NCBI GenBank assembly: GCA_964391865.1
Contig: CAYMNQ010000002.1
Location: 310,001-374,000 of the forward strand
Reading direction: 5' to 3'
DNA from: DASZQL01 sp964391865
Lineage (GTDB): Bacteria > Planctomycetota > Phycisphaerae > Phycisphaerales > UBA1924
DNA: 64,000 bases
The notes beneath the pieces are model-generated. The model was given only the letters and a program-made list of their open reading frames with translations. It was not told where the DNA came from and searched no databases. This document shows, one piece after another, positions 25,194 to 33,969 of this stretch (within the stretch, counting starts at the first letter, position 1; every line of letters starts with the position of its first letter). The position numbers and the translations under genes were made by a program.

Positions 25194-28100
25194 TTAGTTG
25201 GAGCGGTAGTGGATGAACATGCCGGTGCCGTCGGCGATGGCACCGACGTTGTCGATGTCCGTCACGCCGTCGGCGGCGTCAGCGTCCTGGCTGAAGACGC
25301 GGATGCGGCCGTCGATGTCCAGCGTGTTCTGGAAGATGATGATGTAGTCGGCCCGCGGGTTGGCGGTGAAGAACGCCGCCGGGGTCGCGAAGCCGCCGTT
25401 GGTGGTCACGGTGCCCATCGCCCACCCGAAGGTGGTCGTGTTGTTCGGGAAGAACGTGCCGCTGGCCGGGAAGACCGACGCCGAGTTCATCGGGGCGCCC
25501 AGAGTCACGAGGCCGATGCGGCCCCAGATGTAGTCGTTGTAGTAGAACCCGAACGCCTGACCGCCGCACAGCGAGTTGATGTCGCTGCCGACGCGGACGC
25601 CCTGGTTGTTCATGGTGAACGCGAAGAAGTCAACGAACTGGCGGCAATCGATGATGATGTCGCTCAGACCGCCGTCGCTGATGGTGAAGACGCCGTCGTT
25701 GTCGCCGTCGTTGAACCACACGAACTGCTGGAGCGGGCCGACCGTCGGGGTCAGGCTCGACACCGGGGCGAAGTTCGACGCGACGATGCCGACCGGGAAC
25801 GGGCTGGGCTGGTTGCCGGCGCTGGTCGCGTAGCCGCTGACGCGGTCGTGCGGCACGATGTTCCACTGCTCGTGGACGTGACGCTGACCCACGTTCGCGA
25901 TGTTCATGTTGAACTGGACGGTGTCCGGGGCCGGGTTGCCGGCGGTGGACTGACGGGCGCGGTTGTTGGGGTTGAAGACGATCGGGCCGCCGCCGTTGAC
26001 CGTGGTGGTCAGCGAGCTGGTGATGAACCGGCGGCCGTCGGGGTAGGTGACAACGAAGATCAGCGGGTTGTTGACGCCCGACAGACGGTTGAAGCCGCTG
26101 CCCTGGAAGGCGCTGTTGGGGGCAGAAACGTGGATCTCGTAGGTGCCGCTGGTGTTGTCGATCACGGCGCTGGAGACGATCGGGTCGCCGTAGATCGCGA
26201 AGCCGGTGTCGTCATCGTTGTCGCAGGAGTTGCCATCCTCGGGGGTATAGTAGAGATCGTCCAGACGGCCGCTGCTGGAGCGGAGCACGTCCCAGCACAT
26301 GTCGACACGACCACCGGTCAGGGTGTTCCCCGCCGTCTCGCCGCGGCCGGTGAAGGTCACGGAGTTCAGGCTGGTGGCGGCCACCGTCAGGATCAGGCTG
26401 TCACGCGAGGAAATCTCGGTGCTCTCGCCGTCGGCGGAGTCCGGGCCGTAGGCATCCTTGCAGTTCGCCAGGAATTGCACGTTCGCCTGATCGCCCGTCT
26501 CGTTGAACTCGATCACGCCGCGGTGCAGATACACGAACGGCGAGAGGCCCAGCAGGTGGTTCGTCATCGCGTTGAGCGAGTAGAAGCCGTCAAAGTTGTT
26601 GGTGTAGTCGGCGATCACGTGCGGGATGTTGTTGTGGACGTAGCTGATCCGCTGAGCGCGGGGAATCGCGAGCATGACCTCGATACGGGTGCCGATCGGG
26701 GCCGGGGCGGTCCCGTCGGTGATCACGCCGCGGACCGGCATGATCGAGAGGTCCTGCGTGTCGATCGCGGGCTGCGGCACGGCACCGACGTTGGTGACGA
26801 CCTGATCCGCGGCGCGGACCTGGTTGTTCACGAAGCCGACGCGGGCGATCCGGGTGGTGTCGATCGAGCCGCGGTAGGTCAGCGTGACCGTGCTGGTCAT
26901 CGCCACGCGGTTGGTCGTGCCGGTGTCGAGCGTGAGAACAGCGTTCAGCCCGTCGGCCGACAGCGTCGCGCCGGTGACGAGGCCAGGGGTCACGGTGAAG
27001 TCGGCCTGCTGGAAGGTGCTCGCGAGCACAGCGGTCTGGAACCGCATGTTGATCTGATCAGCAAACCCGTCGGCGTTGGTGTCGACGAAGAAGACGCTGA
27101 AGCGGTTGCCGCCGAAGGTGCTGTCGAGCGGGACAAACGGAGCAACACAGTCGATCAGCGTGGCCGTCCCGACGAACTGGTTGCTCGCGCCGTCAACGCC
27201 GCCGTTATCCGCCTGGAAGACCAGCGCGTCGCCAACTTCGAATCCGTCCGGGCTGGTGAAGTTGCTGTCGGCGATGAAGAAGCGGTTGGCCGTCACGAAC
27301 GTGGTGGTCGCACTGCTGAGGTTGCGCTGCCCGTTGCGGTACGTCACGCGGCTCTCGTCGAGGCTGCCGATGTTGATGTTCTCGCTCATCGCGAAGCCGG
27401 CGCGGTCGTTGCTCTCCGCGTCGCCGACGTTGCCGTCCTGCTCGCAGAAGAACTGATCGAAGCTGGCGCCGCTCTGGTTATCGCCGGTGAAGAACCAGGC
27501 GATCGCCGGGATCGGGCTGGCGCGGTCGGTGGTGAAGGTCTGAGACGAGAGGGTCGGGAAGGCGATCTGGTTGCCGTTGCCGTCCGTCACGGTCGACGAG
27601 CCGGTGGTGCTGACCTGCAGCGGCAGCGGGCCGGCCGAGCCGGGGATCGCTTCCGTCGCGGTGCCTTCGTTGCCCGAGGTGTTGTCCCAGTTGGTCGTGT
27701 TGGTGTTGAACGCCAGGCACACGGCGTTGCCCGTGTTGAGACGGTCCGGCAGGCCGCCGGTCGTCTGATCGATCGACGCGATCGTCGCGCCGGTGATCGG
27801 CACGTTGTTGTTCGCCGGGTTCGCGTCAGCGACGGTGTCGTCGTTGACGAGCTCGCCCGTGACCTGGTTGATCTGCCCGAAGGGCTGGACGGTCGCGCTG
27901 GTGCGGATCGCGGTGAAGTTCGAAGCGCCGGCGGTCGTCGTGACCGGCTCGGTCATGACGATGTACGCGGTGTCCAGGCGACCGTCGTTGTCGGTGTCGC
28001 CGAAGGCGAAGCTGTTGATCGCCGGGTCGATGCCGTCGTTGACGGTCAGCGCCGAGCTGGGGGCGGCGAGCGTCGTGCCGAAGATGTCCACCGGCTGCGT

Positions 28101-29342
28101 GCCGACGGAGCCGCTGTAGTTCCAGTTGTACTGCACGCCCGTGTCGTCACGCCCGTCGGCGAAGACGTTGTCGCCGCCCGCGGTCACGTCGATAAGAACG
28201 ATGTTCGGGTTGGTCCCGTCGAGCGCCGGCGTGCCGCCGATCGTGAGATCGGAGTCCACGGTGCCGCGCATCAGGCCCACACCCGCGTTGTTGTAGAACG
28301 CGCCGTCGCCGAAGGTGCCGCTCAGCGGGTTGCTGAAGCCGACGGCCATCGCGTCGGTCGGCGTGCCGGCGGTGAACGCGGTGCGCCACTCGATGCTGGT
28401 GATCGTGAACGCCGGGGGAGCGGCGACCGCCGCGCCGCCGGTCTGCAGGGCGCCGTTGCCGAGGTAGTCGAAGACGCTGCTGTTGTTGGCTTCCGGGCTG
28501 CCGGTGGTGTCCGGGCGGAACTGGCCGCCGTTGGCGATGTTGCCGGCGGTGGTCAGCGCGATCTGGAGGATCGAGTTGTTGCCGCCGACAAACGTCACCG
28601 CGCCGAGCGTGCCGGTCGAGCTGAGCGTCGTCGCGTCAAAGGTGAACGGGCCGGGGGACGCGATGTACTGGAAGTCGGTGTTGTCGACCATGCCGGGAAC
28701 GGTCTCGTTCGCCGTCACGCCGGTGCCCAGCGCGGTCGAGCCCGAGACGCCGCCGGTGATGATCAGCGGCTTGTTGAAGACGAAGAACAGGTTGCCGCCC
28801 TGTGAGAAGACGTTGGTCAGCGTCGGGCGGGTGTTGTCGACCTCGAAGCTCGCGTCGTTCGCTTCGCTCGCGGTGTCGATGCGCGTCGCGGCGCGGTTCG
28901 CGTCCGTGGGGGACGCGTTGGTCGAGAGCGTCACGCCGATGCTGGTGATCAGCGGGTTGGCGAAGAGAGCCTCGTCATCGGTCGTCATACCGAGGTTGAG
29001 CGTCTGCGTCACGGCACCGGTGCCAGCAGGCGTCTGGAACGCGCCACCCGCCACCTGCGCCGCGTTCAGCGCCACCGCCGCGATATCAACACCAGCCGCG
29101 TTGAAGCCGACCAGCCGAACTTCGAGAATCGGGGTGGCGGCGAGAATACCGTTCGCAGGCACGACCACCGTGATCTGCCCGCTGCCGCTGAGGAACTCGC
29201 GGTTGGTGGCGGTGAACACGGGGCGCGAGCCGCCGCTGGTCACGACTTGGTTCGCGAGGGCCGGGTAGGCCAGCGCGCTGCCGGCGGTCGTCGCGAGCGT
29301 CGCGAGACCCACCAGAGCCTTCATCAGGGACGTTCGATTCAT
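25194..29342 (-). CDS. Very large secreted protein with Ig-like/SwmB-type repeats
   Basis: 1382 residues. ATG 29342 has AAAGGAA about seven bases upstream. A signal peptide ends near TTAGSALA-YPAL. The rest is Thr/Asn/Gly/Ala-rich beta sequence. Repeated segments resemble bacterial Ig-like SwmB modules: RPTLTNVFSQGGNLFFVFNK, DGRLDTAYIVMTEPVTTTAG, DGFADQINMRFQTAVLASTF and NAVLTLDTGTTNRVAMTSTV. The DTDNDGRLD and DTNADGFAD segments look like calcium-binding loops. The C-terminus (DNVGAIADGTGMFIHYRSN) has no PEP-CTERM, LPXTG or dockerin-like tail. It may be a surface or matrix protein, and its place beside the T2SS operon makes it a candidate substrate, by inference. It has its own terminator and a 442-base upstream region with four hairpins. 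Confidence 0.7.
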   Translation of the reverse strand: MNRTSLMKALVGLATLATTAGSALAYPALANQVVTSGGSRPVFTATNREFLSGSGQITVVVPANGILAATPILEVRLVGFNAAGVDIAAVALNAAQVAGGAFQTPAGTGAVTQTLNLGMTTDDEALFANPLITSIGVTLSTNASPTDANRAATRIDTASEANDASFEVDNTRPTLTNVFSQGGNLFFVFNKPLIITGGVSGSTALGTGVTANETVPGMVDNTDFQYIASPGPFTFDATTLSSTGTLGAVTFVGGNNSILQIALTTAGNIANGGQFRPDTTGSPEANNSSVFDYLGNGALQTGGAAVAAPPAFTITSIEWRTAFTAGTPTDAMAVGFSNPLSGTFGDGAFYNNAGVGLMRGTVDSDLTIGGTPALDGTNPNIVLIDVTAGGDNVFADGRDDTGVQYNWNYSGSVGTQPVDIFGTTLAAPSSALTVNDGIDPAINSFAFGDTDNDGRLDTAYIVMTEPVTTTAGASNFTAIRTSATVQPFGQINQVTGELVNDDTVADANPANNNVPITGATIASIDQTTGGLPDRLNTGNAVCLAFNTNTTNWDNTSGNEGTATEAIPGSAGPLPLQVSTTGSSTVTDGNGNQIAFPTLSSQTFTTDRASPIPAIAWFFTGDNQSGASFDQFFCEQDGNVGDAESNDRAGFAMSENINIGSLDESRVTYRNGQRNLSSATTTFVTANRFFIADSNFTSPDGFEVGDALVFQADNGGVDGASNQFVGTATLIDCVAPFVPLDSTFGGNRFSVFFVDTNADGFADQINMRFQTAVLASTFQQADFTVTPGLVTGATLSADGLNAVLTLDTGTTNRVAMTSTVTLTYRGSIDTTRIARVGFVNNQVRAADQVVTNVGAVPQPAIDTQDLSIMPVRGVITDGTAPAPIGTRIEVMLAIPRAQRISYVHNNIPHVIADYTNNFDGFYSLNAMTNHLLGLSPFVYLHRGVIEFNETGDQANVQFLANCKDAYGPDSADGESTEISSRDSLILTVAATSLNSVTFTGRGETAGNTLTGGRVDMCWDVLRSSSGRLDDLYYTPEDGNSCDNDDDTGFAIYGDPIVSSAVIDNTSGTYEIHVSAPNSAFQGSGFNRLSGVNNPLIFVVTYPDGRRFITSSLTTTVNGGGPIVFNPNNRARQSTAGNPAPDTVQFNMNIANVGQRHVHEQWNIVPHDRVSGYATSAGNQPSPFPVGIVASNFAPVSSLTPTVGPLQQFVWFNDGDNDGVFTISDGGLSDIIIDCRQFVDFFAFTMNNQGVRVGSDINSLCGGQAFGFYYNDYIWGRIGLVTLGAPMNSASVFPASGTFFPNNTTTFGWAMGTVTTNGGFATPAAFFTANPRADYIIIFQNTLDIDGRIRVFSQDADAADGVTDIDNVGAIADGTGMFIHYRSN

Positions 29343-29783
29343 CGCTTTTCCTTTCATCAAACCACGTGGCGAAACTTTTGGGGATCCCTATCTCTGCTCA
29401 CCCCGCCCTGAGCCGGGCGGGGTTCGATCGCAATTCAACGAACCCTCACAGCGGCGACACCGCCGCGTTCATGCTTCCTGTGCCCAAGCCCCATTCATCG
29501 CATCGGGCGGCAAACGCCCGAGAAACCACAAGATGGCGAAACCTGGAGGTTATGGACTACAACCGACTGCCGAACATACTGGCGGTTCCACCGCCCTGCA
29601 AATAAGCCAATGCCACCAAAGCCTGTCCACACAGCCCAAAGGGGACAACCGCTTATCGGCAGGGTTCCCGCTCAGTGTCACATTTTTTGTGAGTGCTTGC
29701 AAACTTCGAGGAGTGGATTATCGCCACGGCCCCGCCCAACGCATCGGCGAAAGCGATGATATTTCTGGATATCGAGGTCTGAT
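29343..29783. other. Intergenic, 441 bases: hairpin-rich leader region
   Basis: No supported gene on either strand. The part nearest the 1382-residue gene carries four hairpins (29399-29595), reported separately. Confidence 0.6.
29399..29595 (-). ncRNA. Candidate structured 5' leader with four hairpins
   Basis: Perfect stems: ACCCCGCCC/GGGCGGGGT (29399-29422), GCGGCG/CGCCGC (29451-29466), CGGGCG/CGCCCG (29504-29520) and GGCGGT/ACCGCC (29581-29595). All lie within 260 bases upstream of ATG 29342. None is followed by a T tract. It does not match a riboswitch consensus I recognise. Confidence 0.35.
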
Positions 29784-30266
29784 TTATCGGACGCAGCCGT
29801 CCGGCTCGGGCCGGGGGGCGATCACCCCGGATCGGTAGCCGCAGAGCAGCGCCGCCATCACGTACCGGATCACATCACCCTTGCTGGTGGTGCCGAACTT
29901 CTGGTTCAGGCGCATGAGATGCGTCCGAACCGTGGGGACGGCGATGCACATCCGCTCGGCGAGTTCCTCGTTGGTTCCGCCGCTGCAGATCGCGATGACG
30001 ACTTCGCGCTCGCGCTCGGTGAGGCCGCGGAGCGCGGTGCCGAGGAATTCAATTTCCCGCTCGTTGAGACACAGCGGACGAACCTCGGCATCTGAGTGTG
30101 CAGACGTATCCACGTTTCGGCTGGGGGGTTCAGCGACAAGCTGCTTCGCCACGCCTGGAACCGTGTGAACGGCGAGAGTTGCTGGCGCTGGGCCCGCGGA
30201 GTTCGCGACGGCCGCGCGCACGGAGGGGCGGACAGGGGCCAATTCAGTCAAAATCAGATCTCTCAT
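29784..30266 (-). CDS. LuxR/GerE-type helix-turn-helix regulator
   Basis: 160 residues from ATG 30266 (AAGGA nine bases upstream; the frame is open further to 30311). The first 80 residues are low-complexity with no recognised sensor domain. The C-terminal half is a clear GerE HTH: LTEREREVVIAICSGGTNEE, LAERMCIAVPTVRTHLMRLN, then KFGTTSKGDVIRYVM. With no receiver domain seen, it may act constitutively or through a partner. It is divergent from pilT and lies upstream of the 1382-residue protein gene, so either is a plausible target. Confidence 0.8.
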   Translation of the reverse strand: MRDLILTELAPVRPSVRAAVANSAGPAPATLAVHTVPGVAKQLVAEPPSRNVDTSAHSDAEVRPLCLNEREIEFLGTALRGLTEREREVVIAICSGGTNEELAERMCIAVPTVRTHLMRLNQKFGTTSKGDVIRYVMAALLCGYRSGVIAPRPEPDGCVR

Positions 30267-30661
30267 GACCATATTTCCTTGCCGCATGAACTGATGGACC
30301 CTGGCACACAACTTCAGGGCAGTTGGGCGGCTCGGCGGTCATGGCCGAGGAACAAAACCCCTAGAATCCCCCGCGCGGAGTAGCAGAATACGGCCGCGCG
30401 CGGCGTCCATCAAGACTTATCGGCCCGCGGCGCGGTCCGACACGGCAAAATCGAGTTGTCGGCGACGGCGAACCACACGGCTCTGTCCCGAGCACCTGGC
30501 GCAGGCCGTCCGAACGAGGGGAACGATTACACAGTCGAATTACGGGCGGGCATTTTCAAGCCGATTCCAAAAGAAGTTCCGCGAGCGCCGTGCCCTTTTG
30601 GCCCGGCGGGGGTCATCGCCCCGGCGGACGGCCGCCGATCGCGGCCCGGAGGAGCGAGCCC
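30267..30661. other. Intergenic, 395 bases between divergent luxR-type gene and pilT
   Basis: Promoter region for two divergent transcripts. No coding sequence with support was found. TAGAAT near 30361 on the plus strand could be a -10 element but is 300 bases from pilT. Nothing else is recognised. Confidence 0.4.
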
Positions 30662-31723
30662 ATGCCCGTCGATCTTCAGCAGATTCTCCGCACCGCCGCC
30701 GAGCACAACGCGTCGGACATCCACCTCGTCGCAGGGCACCCGCCGGCGATGCGCGTGCAGACCGTGATGACCCCGATGGACTTGCCCGTGCTCCAGCCGG
30801 CGGACGTCGAAGCGATCCTCAAGAAGGTAGCGAACCCCGAGGCGCTGTCGCGCTTCGAGGCGCACAAGGACTCGGACTTCTCGTACGCCGCCCAGGAGTT
30901 CGGGCGCTACCGCGTCAATGCGCACATGCAGAAGGGCTCGATCGGCATCGCGATGCGCACGATCAAGACCAAGGTCCCGCCTTTGGCGGCGCTGAGCCTG
31001 CCGCCGGTCATTGCGCGGCTCACCTACCTGCCGCGCGGGTTGGTGCTCGTGACGGGCGACACCGGCTCGGGCAAGTCGACGACGCTCGCCGCCATGATCG
31101 ACGCGATGAACCAGCGCTACAAGATGCACATCATCACGCTGGAGGACCCGACGGAATACGTCTTTACCTCGAACCAGTGCCTGATCGAGCAGCGCGAGCT
31201 GGGGCAGGACATGCCGAGCTTCTCGTCGGGCTTGAAGCACGCGCTGCGTCAGGACCCTGACATCATCCTGGTGGGCGAAATGCGAGACCTCGAGACGACG
31301 AGCCTCGCGATCACCGCCGCCGAAACGGGCCACCTGGTGCTCAGCACGCTGCACACCTGCAACGCGAGCCAGACGGTCGAGCGCATCATCGACATGTACC
31401 CCGCGGGGCAGCAGAACCAGATCCGCGCGATGCTCGCTGACACGCTGCAGGCGGTGATCTCGCAATCGCTCTTCTCGCGGATCGACAAGCCGGGCATGGT
31501 GCCGGCGGTCGAGGTGCTTCTGTGCACGCCCGCGGTGCGGAACATCATCCGCGAAGGCCGCGCGTTCGAGATTCCCAACGTCATCGAGACCAACCGCTCG
31601 CTGGGGATGGTGTCGCTCGACTCCTCGATCGCCGAGCTGTTCTTCAACGGCATGATCTCGCGCGAGGACGCGGTGGCGCAGGCGGCGTACCCGGACAAGC
31701 TGGAACGGCAGCTGGCGGCGTAA
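30662..31723 (+). CDS. pilT: Type IV pilus retraction ATPase PilT
   Basis: 353 residues. ATG 30662 has GGAGGAG (30648-30654) seven bases upstream. The PilT N-domain is SDIHLVAGHPPAMRVQTVM. Walker A is VTGDTGSGKSTTLAAMID near residue 137, the Asp box ITLEDPTEYVF, Walker B HALRQDPDIILVGEMRDLE, and the His box TGHLVLSTLHTCNASQTVER. The C-terminal AIRN-like region reads GRAFEIPNVIETN (classic AIRNLIRE appears as AVRNIIREG). PilT depolymerises pili and drives twitching. It starts the pilT-pilC-minor pilin cluster. Confidence 0.94.
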   Translation: MPVDLQQILRTAAEHNASDIHLVAGHPPAMRVQTVMTPMDLPVLQPADVEAILKKVANPEALSRFEAHKDSDFSYAAQEFGRYRVNAHMQKGSIGIAMRTIKTKVPPLAALSLPPVIARLTYLPRGLVLVTGDTGSGKSTTLAAMIDAMNQRYKMHIITLEDPTEYVFTSNQCLIEQRELGQDMPSFSSGLKHALRQDPDIILVGEMRDLETTSLAITAAETGHLVLSTLHTCNASQTVERIIDMYPAGQQNQIRAMLADTLQAVISQSLFSRIDKPGMVPAVEVLLCTPAVRNIIREGRAFEIPNVIETNRSLGMVSLDSSIAELFFNGMISREDAVAQAAYPDKLERQLAA

Positions 31724-31728
31724 GCGCC

Positions 31729-31847
31729 GAAGGGCCAGATGGCAAAGGGCCAGATGGCAAATCAGGAACGATATGCGGCCGATCGCGGCACGCGCGGAGT
31801 CATCGATCGAATCTGCAGCTTGGCCATTCGCGATTTGGCCCTTTGAG
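31729..31847. repeat. Short direct and inverted repeats between pilT and pilC
   Basis: GGGCCAGATGGCAAA occurs twice in tandem (31732-31746 and 31747-31761). GCGATTTGGCCCTTT at 31829-31845 is a near reverse complement of the same unit. The unit therefore brackets about 70 bases in inverted orientation. No insertion-sequence gene is present. It could fold into a long hairpin in the pilT-pilC transcript. Confidence 0.6.
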
Positions 31848-31855
31848 GATCCCGC

Positions 31856-33082
31856 ATGCCCGCCTACCGCTACCAAGTCCGTTCGTCCTCGGGCCAGACG
31901 GTTGTCGGCGTTCTCGAATCCGACACCGCCGGCAACGCCGCCGCCACGCTGCGGGCGCAGGGGAACCACATACTCGCGCTGACGCTGATCCAGGGCGGGT
32001 TCGATCGCTCCGGGCTGATGCAGAAGCTCAAAGAGATCAACTCGGGCAAGCCGACGCTGAAGAACGTCCTTGATTTCACCACGCAGCTCGCGGTCATGGT
32101 CCGCGCCGGCATCGGTATCCGGGCCGCGCTCGAGGGCATCGCCGAGCAGACCGAGAACATCCGCTTCCGCAAGATCATCATCGGCTTGAAGACCGACGTC
32201 GAGTCGGGCAAGCAGTTCTCGGAAGCGCTGCAGCGCCACCCGAAGCTCTTCAACCCGCTCTACATCAACATGGTCCGCGCGTCGGAGATGTCCGGCTCGT
32301 TCGGCAAGATGCTCGACCGTATCGCCGCGTACACCGCGCAGCAGATCGAGACCAAGAAGATGGTCATCGGCGCGATGATCTACCCGGGCATGATCGCCAC
32401 CATGGCGATCGGCGTCACGGTGTTCCTGCTGACGTTCGTGCTCCCGAAATTCGCCAAGGTGTTCGAGGGCAAGGAGGAGATCCTCCCCTGGACCACCAAG
32501 TTCCTGATGGCGCTCTCCGACTGGATGGTCAAGTACGGGCTGTACACGCTGCCCGGCTTCGTTGTCTTCGGCGTGGGGCTCTTCTTCTTCCTCCGCACCG
32601 AGCTGGGCTCGTGGTGGTTCGACAAGATGAAGCTCGGGACGCCCATCTTCCGCCGCATGTTCCGCTCGCTGTATATCTCGCGCTCGCTGCAGACGATGGG
32701 CGAGCTGATCAACGCGGGCGTGCCGATGCTCGACACCCTGGCGATCACGGGCGACATCTCGGGCAACCAGCTCTACAAGCGGATGTGGCGGGGCGTCTTC
32801 ACCAGCGTGAAGCAGGGCAAGAAGATCGCCACCACGCTGTACCAGTCCAAACTCATGCCCCACGCGGTCATCCAGATGATCGGCGCGGGCGAGGAGTCCG
32901 GTAAGCTCGGAGAGGTGCTGGACGAGGTAGCGACCTTCTACTCGAAGCAGCTCCGAGAATCCATCAAGGCGGTGACCAGCATGATCGAACCCATCATGAT
33001 CATCCTCATGGGTTCCATCGTCGGCTTTATCGCTATGGCCATCATTCTCCCCATCTTCAAGATGAGCCAGATCGTCCGCTGA
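31856..33082 (+). CDS. pilC: Type IV pilus platform protein PilC
   Basis: 408 residues. Starts MPAYRYQVRSSSGQTVVGVL, the usual PilC N-terminus. Two T2SSF domains: FTTQLAVMVRAGIGIRAALE with KKMVIGAMIYPGMIATMAIG, and LYISRSLQTMGELINAGVPM with ESIKAVTSMIEPIMIILMGS. Three membrane helices are visible, the last IVGFIAMAIILPIFKMSQIV. PilC is the inner-membrane platform that PilB and PilT turn. It is separated from pilT by 132 bases of repeat-bearing sequence. Confidence 0.93.
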   Translation: MPAYRYQVRSSSGQTVVGVLESDTAGNAAATLRAQGNHILALTLIQGGFDRSGLMQKLKEINSGKPTLKNVLDFTTQLAVMVRAGIGIRAALEGIAEQTENIRFRKIIIGLKTDVESGKQFSEALQRHPKLFNPLYINMVRASEMSGSFGKMLDRIAAYTAQQIETKKMVIGAMIYPGMIATMAIGVTVFLLTFVLPKFAKVFEGKEEILPWTTKFLMALSDWMVKYGLYTLPGFVVFGVGLFFFLRTELGSWWFDKMKLGTPIFRRMFRSLYISRSLQTMGELINAGVPMLDTLAITGDISGNQLYKRMWRGVFTSVKQGKKIATTLYQSKLMPHAVIQMIGAGEESGKLGEVLDEVATFYSKQLRESIKAVTSMIEPIMIILMGSIVGFIAMAIILPIFKMSQIVR

Positions 33083-33163
33083 CCGCAGCCGGTGCCGAAC
33101 GTATCCGATGCTTCTCTCTGGAGGCGGAGCGCGCCGCGGGGCCGCACGCCGAGGGAGACGCTT

Positions 33164-33889
33164 ATGGGTCCGTACCGACCGAACGCACGACGCATGACAC
33201 GCACACGCCGCCGCGGCTTCACGCTGCTCGAGACCTCGTTCGCCACCGTCATCATCGGGGTGGGCGTGCTCGCCGTCATCGAAGCGCAGCAGGCGTTCCT
33301 CACCAAGAACGCGTGGAGCAGCAACGCCTCAACCGCAACGCTGCTCGCCAACGAGATCCGCGAGCGCACCCGCGCCTTCCCGCGCCACGACCAGTTCTCG
33401 GGCGGGCTCTACCTTACTGACCCGTCGGACATCGGCACCTTCACCGGCTGGGGCCCCGAAGGCGACGAAGCCAGCCCCGAGGACTTCGACGACCTCGACG
33501 ACTTCGACGGCGCGGTCTTCGGCGACGCGCCCAACCTGCCCGCCGGCTTTACCCTCCGCGCCCGCTACCCCGGCCCGCTCGACGCGCTCGCGCACGTCGT
33601 CTCCGAGACGCACTGGAACGGCGTGGTCGAGGTGTTCGTCCCGGAGGGCGAAGAGGACCCCGTGCCCGTCTCGCTCCGCGGCTGGACCCAGTGCGTCCAG
33701 GTCGCCAAGGTTGACCCTGCCGACATCACGGAAACCGCGGCGAACAACGCACGGGTAACGAACGGCAATCTCATCCTGCGCGATTTCGAAGAGTTCCCTG
33801 TGCGCGTCACCGTGATCGTGATGTACCAGCCGCCGGGCGAGGAAGTCGCGGGCGAAGTGGCGCGGGTGAGCTGGGTGGCTTCGCCTTGA
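33164..33889 (+). CDS. Prepilin-like minor pilus protein, PilV/PulG-type N-terminus
   Basis: 241 residues. ATG 33164 has GAGGGAG about eight bases upstream; ATG 33194 would give a shorter leader. The leader RTRRRG precedes FTLLETSFATVIIGVGVLAV with Glu5, a canonical class III prepilin signal. The remaining 200 residues include a very acidic Asp/Glu stretch (DEASPEDFDDLDDFDGAVFG) and no recognised domain. It follows pilC and precedes two further pilus-like genes, matching a pilV-X-W style minor pilin operon. Confidence 0.72.
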   Translation: MGPYRPNARRMTRTRRRGFTLLETSFATVIIGVGVLAVIEAQQAFLTKNAWSSNASTATLLANEIRERTRAFPRHDQFSGGLYLTDPSDIGTFTGWGPEGDEASPEDFDDLDDFDGAVFGDAPNLPAGFTLRARYPGPLDALAHVVSETHWNGVVEVFVPEGEEDPVPVSLRGWTQCVQVAKVDPADITETAANNARVTNGNLILRDFEEFPVRVTVIVMYQPPGEEVAGEVARVSWVASP

Positions 33890-33969
33890 GAGAAAGATTG
33901 CGTCCTGCGTCTTCGGCAAGCCGCAGGACTCGTGACTCGACGATGTTCCGGAGGCAGCGGGGATCCGAC

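Noticed and set aside
25209..28805. 1198-codon plus-strand frame opposite the 1382-residue protein
   Set aside because: Its product is Val/Arg/Ala/Gly-rich with no domain, signal or ribosome site. The minus strand has a signal peptide, repeats and a terminator.
29400..29422. Terminator for the LuxR-type regulator at 29784
   Set aside because: The hairpin is strong, but no T tract follows on the minus strand and it is over 360 bases from that stop; a leader structure is likelier.
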